Shown here: positions 6,340-13,689 of the stretch, one piece after another
Layout of the letters: the number at the start of each line of letters is the position of its first letter
Position numbering within the stretch: position 1 is the stretch's first letter
Origin: Solidesulfovibrio aerotolerans
Lineage (GTDB): Bacteria > Desulfobacterota > Desulfovibrionia > Desulfovibrionales > Desulfovibrionaceae
Length of the DNA: 39,545 bases
Assembly (NCBI RefSeq): GCF_009856865.1
Contig: NZ_WVUD01000036.1
Span: forward strand, 1 to 39,545
Direction of reading: 5' to 3'
Translations under genes and position numbers: made by a program
Notes under the pieces: generated by a model
The model's input: the letters and a program-made list of their open reading frames with translations, nothing else
Database searches by the model: none
Told to the model about the DNA's origin: nothing

Positions 6340-9205
6340 ATCAAAACGACGCACCCTCATATTGGCGGGATTTATTGCGTTCTGGGTCATTGCCGCACTC
6401 TGGACCGTCAATAAATTTAATCCTGAATTCTGGAAAGACGGTTACTCGTACTATAAAGACGCCCAGGCATTTTTGGAGAAAAACGACCTTGAAGCGGCCA
6501 GGAACTCCATCCGCAAAGCGCGAACCCGGGATGCAAAAACTTCTGGCTATCTCGTTTTTGAAGGCTCCATCTGCGAAAAGCTGGGACTGCCCGACGAAGC
6601 GGCCCAAGCCTATAGCCAGGCTCTGGCCCTTGCACCCAACGATCCAGAGGCTGGCCTTGGGCTGGCCAGAATACTGCTGGCCCAGGGAAAGACACAGGAG
6701 GCGGCAACAATCCTGAGCCAGCTTGCGGCAACGGACTTGGACACGAGCATATTGGAACGACGGGCCGGGATTTTGGCTCAATACGGTGAACATGTTCGGG
6801 CCATGGCTGATTATGAGCGATTGCTTGCCGGAGATCCAGACAACGCCGGCTACCTGCGCGGATATAGCGCCTCGGCCATGGCCGTGAAGGACTGGAATAG
6901 CGCACAGAAAACCCTGTCAAAACTACTTTCAGTCTCTCCCGACGCTGCGCTTTCGGACTGGGCCAGGGGGCAACTGGTCATTGCGCTTCGGGCCGTTGGA
7001 AAGACGGCGGAAGCGTATGCGCTCCTGACAGCTGCTCCGCAAGCTACCAATGCGACTATGCGTGCCCAACTTGCTATGGAGCTTGAACTTTTTTCCGAAG
7101 CTATGCCGCTCCTGGAACAGCTTATCAAAACTGACCCTGGCAACGCAGACGTCGCCAACCAACTGGGCACAGCCTTGCGCGCCTTGGGACGTCTCGATGA
7201 AGCCTACACCCTTTTCTCTGCTTTCCCGGACGCTGGCAATCTTCGCCCACGTGCAGAACTGGCCCTGCAGCTTGAGAAGTTCGACGAAGCTGCCAAACTG
7301 TACCTGCAATTGACCAGGACGGAATCGGCTGCTGTGCTGGACAGAGAAAAACTGGCCTACGCCCTGGACCGGGCGGCCCAAAACAATAATCAAGCCCTTG
7401 CCCCGGTCGTGTCGTCCTCGACAGCGGTCGCACCGGCCGCCCCTGTGGCAACTGCAGCCGGCACCATACCCGACCCTTTGCCCGGCGATGCTGCAGCTGA
7501 GAAAGAATACAAAGCGCTGATAGCCTCGGAGCAAGCCTCCGAAGAAACAAAACTTCGCTATTCCTGGCTCCTGATGCGAGCGAAGCGCTACGCAGAAGCC
7601 TACGATCTTGCGCGCAATCTCCAGCATCTGACCGAACGCCCCGAAGAGTTGGAACTGGCTGCTAACGCTGCCTTTCTGGCTGGTAAATACGCTGAGGCCG
7701 CCCCGTTGCTTGAGTCCGCGGCGACCCGGCAGCCACAAAATACGATTTTTTTGCGCAATTTGGCCGACGCTTACGACGCACTTAAACAGCCCAGCCAAGC
7801 GGCGAGGACTTTGGACCGTCTCTTGGAGTTGGAGCCGAGAAACCGGGAGGCCCGGCTCAAGCTCGCTGGGTTGCTGGCAAGGGCCGGAGACAAGCGCCGG
7901 GCTGAAGATCTGTATCGACGTCTGCTTGATGACGAGCCGGAGAACACGCGTTTGGTTGATGAACTGGCCACGCTTTACGAAGCCCAGGGACGCCATACCG
8001 CCGCCATAGCCGTGCTGAGCAAGGCTCCCCCGTCAGTCCTCGCCGATCCCAACCTCATCTTTCGACTCGCCCGGCTGTACACCTGGATAAAAGATTATCC
8101 CGCCGCCATCCGCTGGTACACACGTTTTCTCGCCGCAACGGGCATACCCGCTGCCCAGCGCGCACAGGCCGGCATGGCCCTGGCCGGGGCCTATCTAGAA
8201 ACCGGGGATCTTGCTGCAGCCCAAAAGCAACTCCAGACCCTGCGGGCGGCGGTATCAACTTCGCCTGAACTGTTGCTCCTGGCGGCCCGGACAGCGATGG
8301 AATCAAAACAGCCGCAGCAGGCCGTAACGATCCTCGAGCGACTTGCCAGCCTGCGCCCGCTCAACGCACAGGAGACCCAGTGGCTGGCCGGACAATACAG
8401 ATTGATAGGCAATAAGCATAAAGCCCTTGCCCTTTACGAAAAAGCGATGACAGCTGGATGGCTAACAGCAGCCAACAGCCTGGAAGCACTTGGCGATCTG
8501 CGCTTCGACGCCGGACAATTCACCGCAGCTCTGACCGCCTTTCAGCAGGCGGAGAAAGACAACACAGTTGGCCGCCTCGCCCTTAAATTGGCCCGTGCAG
8601 CAGACAAGGCTGGCAACAAGGCACTCGCCAAGGCTGCTTATGACCGCTTTCTGGCGGGTAATCCCGATGATCCGGAGTTATTGCTGGAAACCGCCCGATA
8701 CGGCATCAACTCGGGCAACTACGCCCAGGCTTTGAATTTATATGAAAAGGTAGTGGCCCAAAAAGGCAGCAAAGGCTTGTTGTTGGAACTGGCCCAGGCA
8801 AACTTGGCGGCCAAGCGATTCGCCATGGCCGAAAGTTGGGCACAGCAAGCCGTACAGGCTGGGGAAGGCGGATTTAAGGCCACGTTGGCCCTGGTGCAGG
8901 CCCTGCATCTGCAAGGTAAAATTTCTGAGGCGGACAAGTTGTTGCGAGAGAACAAGCAAGCCATCATGGCGCATCCCGAGGGCCGTCAGTGGCTGGGTTA
9001 CGTGGCTGTAGCCAGGGATCGTCAGCTTGAGGCCTACGATATCTTCAATGACCTCGCCAAAACAGACGAAGGTGATCCGGGCAAAATGTGGTTATGGCGG
9101 GGTATTGCCGCCACTCGGCGCGGCGACTACGCGCGGGCTAGGGAGAGCTTTGACAAGGCTCGGCAATACGGCGCGAGCGTACCCCAGACGGCCATCGACC
9201 AGTAA
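6320..9205 (+). CDS. Inner-membrane-anchored TPR protein of the exopolysaccharide operon (periplasmic scaffold)
   Basis: A 961-aa protein with a basic N-terminus and one membrane segment (about residues 12-30), then TPR repeats almost to the end. Examples are GYLVFEGSICEKLGLPDEAA, and PDEAAQAYSQALALAPNDPE with the usual 34-residue spacing. An Ala/Pro/Val-rich linker (about 355-390) splits the array into two blocks. In BcsC, PgaA and PelB a TPR superhelix of this kind leads the polymer across the periplasm to an outer-membrane pore; here the pore is encoded separately by the next gene. The ATG at 6320 lies inside the end of the glycosyltransferase gene, with GGAGGAGG upstream, so translation is probably coupled. 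The substrate-guiding role is inferred from context. Confidence 0.82.
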   Translation: MSILSIKSKRRTLILAGFIAFWVIAALWTVNKFNPEFWKDGYSYYKDAQAFLEKNDLEAARNSIRKARTRDAKTSGYLVFEGSICEKLGLPDEAAQAYSQALALAPNDPEAGLGLARILLAQGKTQEAATILSQLAATDLDTSILERRAGILAQYGEHVRAMADYERLLAGDPDNAGYLRGYSASAMAVKDWNSAQKTLSKLLSVSPDAALSDWARGQLVIALRAVGKTAEAYALLTAAPQATNATMRAQLAMELELFSEAMPLLEQLIKTDPGNADVANQLGTALRALGRLDEAYTLFSAFPDAGNLRPRAELALQLEKFDEAAKLYLQLTRTESAAVLDREKLAYALDRAAQNNNQALAPVVSSSTAVAPAAPVATAAGTIPDPLPGDAAAEKEYKALIASEQASEETKLRYSWLLMRAKRYAEAYDLARNLQHLTERPEELELAANAAFLAGKYAEAAPLLESAATRQPQNTIFLRNLADAYDALKQPSQAARTLDRLLELEPRNREARLKLAGLLARAGDKRRAEDLYRRLLDDEPENTRLVDELATLYEAQGRHTAAIAVLSKAPPSVLADPNLIFRLARLYTWIKDYPAAIRWYTRFLAATGIPAAQRAQAGMALAGAYLETGDLAAAQKQLQTLRAAVSTSPELLLLAARTAMESKQPQQAVTILERLASLRPLNAQETQWLAGQYRLIGNKHKALALYEKAMTAGWLTAANSLEALGDLRFDAGQFTAALTAFQQAEKDNTVGRLALKLARAADKAGNKALAKAAYDRFLAGNPDDPELLLETARYGINSGNYAQALNLYEKVVAQKGSKGLLLELAQANLAAKRFAMAESWAQQAVQAGEGGFKATLALVQALHLQGKISEADKLLRENKQAIMAHPEGRQWLGYVAVARDRQLEAYDIFNDLAKTDEGDPGKMWLWRGIAATRRGDYARARESFDKARQYGASVPQTAIDQ

Positions 9206-9278
9206 AAAAACAGCCCCAGAAAAACAGACACAAGCCCGGCGTAACGTAAAATCGGGCAAACGCAAAAGGGATAGCACC

Positions 9279-10484
9279 ATGAAACCTCTCGCACGATTCC
9301 TGCTGGCCCTGGGATTGCTGGTCCTGCCGGTTATTGACGTGGGGGCCTCCTCCCTTCAGGAAAGCGGTGAACTGCGCCCCTTCATCCCTCATCTGGTTCA
9401 GCCGTCGGAAGACGTGGTGCCAGTTGTGGCAACTAATGACGAGTCCCTGTCCGCCGAAATAGCCAAAGCTGAAAAGGAACTCGAAGCGCGGCGTAAGTCG
9501 TCGGTAAGCTTATACAGTTCAGGTTTTCGTGACAAGAACGACATCACAGTAATGCATGGTGGTTTGTTCGCAGCAGCCAACTTTCTGGACTCACTCAACG
9601 CCCGCTTGCTCTTCATGACCGGCCAACTTCATCAGGATGCAAAGAGCCAGCGCCGTGAAACCGACATTTGGCGGACGGCTGCTTCACTGGGGGTGGCGGA
9701 TCTCTTTCTCACGCCGCGTATCATCGTCTGGGGGGCCGCAGGTTACGAAACCTTCACCCTCAACAGCCCGGAATCGCAACTATCCATGGACAGCGAGGGC
9801 GACCTGAACCGCTGGAGTCGCACGCCCATGTATAGGGGCTACCTTGTCGGAGGCCGCCTCGGGGTGAAATACGTTTTTGGTAATGAATCCGAATTGGGAT
9901 TGGAGGCAAAACGGGAAAGCCTCTGGGCCGAACACGACAAGTTCGACACACGTGTATTCAATCGGGTAGAGGATATGACCAAGATGGCGGCAGACATGGC
10001 GGCTAATAAGGGACGCATATTTGCCAACATTGTGACTTTTCCAGAACAGCAGTTACACCTTGACGGTGGATTCGATTCCCTTGAAGATGGTAATCTTCGC
10101 CGATGGGGGTATGCCCACTATCAGGTCCCAGTTTTGTGGAGTCAAGATAAGCACTGGACAGTTCTTCGGCCAAATTTTTATGTGGAGTCCTGCACTGAAA
10201 ACAAGGCAGGTTACTTTTCTCCAGACTCACACATCACCACGGGCGTCATGCTGCATACAATTCATAACTTTAAATATGTTGACTTGGAAGCTGAGGTGAA
10301 TCCTCAACTTCTTTGGACCCGCAACCAAACTAAAAATGGCGAAACCCAAGAAGGCATTCACGGCTTAGTCAACATAACCTATAAATACGAAGACCTTAGG
10401 CTGGGCGTTGGTGGCTTCGCCTATGCTGATACGGACAATTACTGGATATACCGTGCAAACGTATTTCTGAAATATTCATTTTGA
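9279..10484 (+). CDS. Outer-membrane beta-barrel protein, likely polysaccharide export pore
   Basis: A 401-aa protein with a clear signal peptide (MKPLARFLLALGLLVLP..., cleavage near GASS). A short coiled or charged segment follows (SAEIAKAEKELEARRKS), then alternating amphipathic strands rich in Tyr, Trp and Gly up to a C-terminal ...NVFLKYSF. The terminal Phe and alternating pattern are typical of outer-membrane barrels recognised by BamA. No specific family was recognised, though the position after a TPR scaffold fits the barrel half of BcsC. The start at 9279 is preferred over an in-frame ATG at 9027, because 9027 lies inside the TPR gene and 9279 starts the signal peptide after AAAAGGG. 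It ends 7 bp before the GH8 gene. Confidence 0.72.
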   Translation: MKPLARFLLALGLLVLPVIDVGASSLQESGELRPFIPHLVQPSEDVVPVVATNDESLSAEIAKAEKELEARRKSSVSLYSSGFRDKNDITVMHGGLFAAANFLDSLNARLLFMTGQLHQDAKSQRRETDIWRTAASLGVADLFLTPRIIVWGAAGYETFTLNSPESQLSMDSEGDLNRWSRTPMYRGYLVGGRLGVKYVFGNESELGLEAKRESLWAEHDKFDTRVFNRVEDMTKMAADMAANKGRIFANIVTFPEQQLHLDGGFDSLEDGNLRRWGYAHYQVPVLWSQDKHWTVLRPNFYVESCTENKAGYFSPDSHITTGVMLHTIHNFKYVDLEAEVNPQLLWTRNQTKNGETQEGIHGLVNITYKYEDLRLGVGGFAYADTDNYWIYRANVFLKYSF

Positions 10485-10491
10485 GAAGGTC

Positions 10492-11628
10492 ATGATGCAA
10501 GGGAAAAATCACTGGGTTCTCTTTTTTTGTATGCTCATGTTGATGGTTATGCCAGGATGCACCCGTGATGCCCTGCCCCAAAATCCGACTGCGGCATTTC
10601 TGGACGAGGCCTGGGTCGCCTACAAAGGCGTGTTTATCAAACCTGAGGGCTATGTTTGGGACCAAGCCCGGCGGGAAGTAACGAGCGAAGGCCAGTCCTA
10701 CGCTCTCCTGCGAGCAGTCTGGATGGAGGACAGGGCCACTTTCGATCTGGTGTTCAATTGGACTGAAGCTCATCTTGCCCGTCCGGATGGCTTGTATTCC
10801 TGGCAATGGACGCCGGATGACGGCGGCCGCGTTATCGACGCTAACACCGCAACCGATGCTGACCAGGACATCACTTTTGCCCTAATCCTAGCGTCCCGGG
10901 CCTTCCAGGAGCCTGCTTATCTTGAGCGGGCGCGCACCTTGCTGACGGCTATCCGCCTGCATACGGGAATTATGCTGCCCGCCGGCTGGATACCCGGAGC
11001 CGGCAACTGGGCAGTGGCTGAACGAATCATCAATTTTTCCTATTTTACGTTTTACGCATACCCCGCCTTTGCCTCCGTTGACCCGAACGGAGAATGGCTT
11101 GGGGTACGAGAACGCGCCTATGATCTGTTGTCGCAGTTTCTGTCAACCCCTGGGGTTCTGCTGCCTGCAGATTTCGCAGTCATTGATGAAGCTGGAGCCT
11201 TTATGCCCGTTGCGGGTAAGGGCAAACTTTCCGACAGTTTTTCATTTGACGCGATGAGAATTTACTGGCGCGTGGCCCTGGATTGCCTTCTCAACCATCA
11301 TCTCCGCGCCTGCAGCGATCCGTCGAGAACCAGAAATATTGTGGACATATTGGCTCGGGATGGAACGATATACTCTCGTTACAGTGTGACGAGTAAAAAA
11401 GAATCAAACGATACATCCGTAAGCTTTTTGGGCAGCCTGATGCCTTCTCTGGGATTGGCTTATCCGCAAATTGCCAAGGCTCTCGTTGATAAAGAACTTT
11501 CTCCCGAAAAACTTAGACCTATTATTCGCAACCCAGACCGGTACTACGATAACAATTGGACATGGTTCGGACTTGCCGCTTGGTCTGGATTCATTACTTC
11601 AAAGATATCCGCCAAGTCAGAGCCTTAA
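10492..11628 (+). CDS. Glycoside hydrolase family 8 (BcsZ-like endoglucanase), probable lipoprotein
   Basis: A 378-aa protein. The N-terminus is a hydrophobic signal ending in MVMPGC, a non-standard but possible lipobox, so it may be a periplasmic lipoprotein. GH8 landmarks are present: TSEGQSYALL with Glu66 as general acid, NTATDADQD (the ATDAD block, 119-126), NFSYFTFYAYP (NPSYxxP-like) and SFSFDAMRIYW with Asp252, matching the BcsZ general base region. In cellulose operons BcsZ trims beta-1,4-glucan in the periplasm and is needed for efficient export. ATG codons at 10492 and 10495 are both possible after GAGAAGG. It is the last gene of the operon; no strong terminator follows at once. Confidence 0.88.
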   Translation: MMQGKNHWVLFFCMLMLMVMPGCTRDALPQNPTAAFLDEAWVAYKGVFIKPEGYVWDQARREVTSEGQSYALLRAVWMEDRATFDLVFNWTEAHLARPDGLYSWQWTPDDGGRVIDANTATDADQDITFALILASRAFQEPAYLERARTLLTAIRLHTGIMLPAGWIPGAGNWAVAERIINFSYFTFYAYPAFASVDPNGEWLGVRERAYDLLSQFLSTPGVLLPADFAVIDEAGAFMPVAGKGKLSDSFSFDAMRIYWRVALDCLLNHHLRACSDPSRTRNIVDILARDGTIYSRYSVTSKKESNDTSVSFLGSLMPSLGLAYPQIAKALVDKELSPEKLRPIIRNPDRYYDNNWTWFGLAAWSGFITSKISAKSEP

Positions 11629-11710
11629 CAAGCTTGTTTTGTTGAAATGTAATTTTTCGTACCCGCTCACACCCTCTGGACATTTTCTATGAAATGCCCA
11701 TTGTTTTCAA

Positions 11711-11894
11711 ATGGATCACGCCATGGCGTCTGCCAAGCTCATTACGTCTGAAGTGGTCAGGCACACACCGTGGCCCATGCTGGGCTTCGTCCATGAACTG
11801 ACTGTCGAGAACCGGAAGCTCCGGCTCGAAATTGAAGCACTTCAGGCCAAGCTCAATCAGAACTCAATCAGAATTCCGGCAATTCCAATAAGCC
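11711..11894 (+). pseudogene. Remnant of an IS66-family transposase (TnpC N-terminus), frameshifted
   Basis: The reading frame from 11711 encodes a coiled-coil ENRKLRLEIEALQAKLNQNS, the typical start of IS66 TnpC. The frame is then lost because CTCAATCAGAA occurs twice in tandem (11852-11862 and 11863-11873). Removing one 11-bp copy restores LNQNSGNSNKP, the IS66 NQNSxNSxKPP hallmark, directly before a TGA. Only the first ~60 codons of a protein that is normally about 500 aa remain. It is a dead fragment. Confidence 0.7.
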
Positions 11895-12210
11895 TTGAAA
11901 CCAAGGGCCGCCTTTGGAGGCACCTCCATGAACGCGGGATTGTCCTGAGCAGTAATCCTGACCGCATTGGTACCCTCAAGTTTGTGAATGGTATCCACCA
12001 CCGCGTTCTTCATTTGGATTTCAGTGAATGCTTTAAGGACACCTTCCGTCGTCGCGGGGAGGGTGCCGAGAATGGACAGGAAAACAATATTTATTGCTCC
12101 TGAAATGCTGCCCCATGGGAACGAGGACGGCTGGGATTCTCATGTCGGTTCGACCGGAACTGACGACTTTTACACCGACATTTAGCCCTGCTGGACCATT
12201 CAAAAGACGA

Positions 12211-12249
12211 CAGCCCCTGCGCCATAACGGCCAGGGGCTGTTTGGCTTT
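12211..12249 (+). terminator. Terminator-like hairpin
   Basis: CAGCCCCTG (12211-12219) pairs with CAGGGGCTG (12232-12240), followed by TTTGGCTTT. It could be the operon terminator displaced by the IS66 insertion. Confidence 0.5.
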
Positions 12250-12671
12250 CAAGAGCCTCCCGAGTGCTGACTGCCACGAGAAATGCACCGCGCCCTGGCG
12301 TATCGAAGGTCTGGCCATTTTCCGCGTGTACGCCAAGCACAGGGCAGTTTCCACCTCAGACGGCCTAGCGCCCTATTTGCAAATAAAAACTCCCTGTGTG
12401 CCTTTCTGCGCAGAATATGAGATGGGTTAAGGTTGGCCAACAAAATGCCACCTAACCCGAATAGTGCTGTTCGCCTTGCCCATGCCTATGCCCCCCCGGC
12501 CGTGCTGGATTAGGGCACTCTCGGGAAAATGGGCAAATGGTCACCGGGGGGGCACATTGGCTATGACTGGGTAGGGCGACGACAGAGGACCCATTCGACG
12601 CAATTAACGGGGCCAATTCGGGCCGGATTTTTACACTAAGATGTCCTTAACTATCAAAGAAGGACATCACT

Positions 12672-12842
12672 TTGGAAAAGAAAAAATCGAGATACAACTG
12701 GGATGTAGTTTTCAATTTTGTCCCCTTCGAGTCGCAAGAGCAGAGAGACTTGCATTACAATATCTTTGTTAAATCCATTTTTTGTCTAAAGAATTGCGAT
12801 AGTACAAAAACTGAGTCTACCGAAGAAGCTAAAGCTGCTTAG
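12672..12842 (+). CDS. Hypothetical 56-aa protein with TTG start
   Basis: A short ORF begins with TTG at 12672, preceded by AAGAAGGA (ending 12664) at a spacing of 7 nt, and stops at TAG 12840-12842. The product is soluble and Lys-rich at the N-terminus (EKKKSRYNWDVVFNFVPFE). It has an aromatic middle, two Cys (FCLKNC) and an acidic tail (TESTEEAKAA). The balanced composition and strong Shine-Dalgarno argue that it is real. The family is not recognised. It lies between IS debris and an XRE regulator at the island edge. Confidence 0.5.
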   Translation: MEKKKSRYNWDVVFNFVPFESQEQRDLHYNIFVKSIFCLKNCDSTKTESTEEAKAA

Positions 12843-12886
12843 GAGTTTGCAATACTATTGATGAGTTAAGACGGCTGCCGGTTCGA

Positions 12887-13156
12887 TTAGGTACCAGAGA
12901 TTCTATCCCACCCCACCCCTGCCGTACCTTTTTTTAGGAACTGTTCAATCTTCCGCAAGTTTCCCCTCTTTGGCTTGACTCCGCGTATTTCCCAGTTGAG
13001 GATACTGCTCTCGTCAACGGACAGAGCTTCGGCCAAGTCAGTTATTTGAAGGCCGAGGTCCATCCGTTTTTTTCGGATTTCCTCTCCAAGAAAGCGGGGC
13101 GCTGCGGGGTATCCTTTGCAGAAGATTGTCTTGGGAAATTCAAAGTGTAAAGTCAT
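12887..13156 (-). CDS. XRE-family helix-turn-helix DNA-binding protein
   Basis: An 89-aa protein. Residues about 27-80 form a Cro/CI-type HTH: EEIRKKRMDLGLQITDLAEA, then LSVDESSILNWEIRGVKPKRGNLRKIEQFL, with the usual helix-turn-helix spacing. The N-terminus (MTLHFEFPKTIFCKGYPAAPRF) is not part of the domain, so translation could also begin further in. Short proteins of this kind often regulate mobile elements. Its promoter end faces the truncated comM fragment, 45 bp away, so the gene sits exactly at the island-chromosome junction. Confidence 0.75.
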   Translation of the reverse strand: MTLHFEFPKTIFCKGYPAAPRFLGEEIRKKRMDLGLQITDLAEALSVDESSILNWEIRGVKPKRGNLRKIEQFLKKGTAGVGWDRISGT

Positions 13157-13201
13157 ATAACTATTCAATAATGCTGAATAAATTGAGTTTGAAATCTGTA
13201 C

Positions 13202-13689
13202 CGAACCCTTGTCCCTGCGGCTATCTGGGCGATGACCGCCACGCCTGCACGTGTGGTGACGCCGAGGTGCGGCGCTACCGTTCGCGCCTGTCCGGGCCAC
13301 TTTTGGACCGCATCGATTTGCAAGTGGAAGTGCCGGCTGTGCCGTACAAGGATCTCAAGGCCGACGCCTCGCCGGTGACCTCGGCGGTCATGCGGGCGCG
13401 GGTGTTAACGGCGCGCGAAATTCAGGCCGAGCGCTATGCCGGACAACCGCTGACGGTCAACGGCCGTCTTTCGGGGCGGCATCTGGCGGTCCACTGCCGC
13501 CTCACGGCCGAGGGCCATGGTTTTCTGGAGGGTGCTGTACGGCGGCTTGGCCTGTCGGCCCGGTCGCACACCCGGATTTTGCGCATCGCCCGCACCATCG
13601 CCGATCTCGACGCCGAGGCCGAACTGCGGGTGGAGCATCTGGCCGAAGCGGTCAATTTGCGGAGTTTGGACCGGCAGCGGCTGGTGTAG
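13202..13689 (+). pseudogene. comM: comM (YifB/Mg-chelatase-like AAA ATPase), C-terminal remnant only
   Basis: From 13202 the frame encodes NPCPCGYLGDDRHACTCG, RYRSRLSGPLLDRIDLQVEVP and a C-terminal RTIADLDAEAELRVEHLAEAV, all typical of the last third of ComM/YifB. ComM is a hexameric helicase-like ATPase of about 510 aa that promotes branch migration during recombination. Only about 162 codons are present. Upstream of NPCPCG the sequence switches to unrelated AT-rich DNA, with no Walker A or B motif. An in-frame ATG at 13171 could give a chimeric product but has no ribosome binding site. The gene is therefore truncated. Its 3' end overlaps the convergent kinase gene by 38 bp. The missing 5' part should lie elsewhere if an island split the gene. 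Confidence 0.88.

Larger units (their letters stand above)
11629..12671. other. Fragmented region with IS debris between the exopolysaccharide operon and the mini-ORF
   Basis: About 1 kb with no intact gene. It holds the IS66-like remnant (11711-11894), a short minus-strand open stretch (about 11870-12133) of protein-like composition but no start signal, a terminator-like hairpin (12211-12249), and an inverted repeat TTGCCCAT near 12478 matched by ATGGGCAA near 12525. GC changes abruptly several times, as expected for a scar of successive insertions. Confidence 0.5.

Noticed and set aside
11870-12133. Minus-strand open stretch overlapping the IS66 remnant
   Set aside because: It reads like protein and a neighbouring frame has a GRTDMR motif reminiscent of IS66 TnpB, but strand order is wrong for IS66 and the frame has no start signal, so it is not called as a gene.
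12510-12536. Possible ISL3-type terminal repeat GGCACTCTCGGGAAAATGGGC
   Set aside because: It looks like an IS end, but the comparison with the region after the left-edge transposase gives only short, misaligned similarity.
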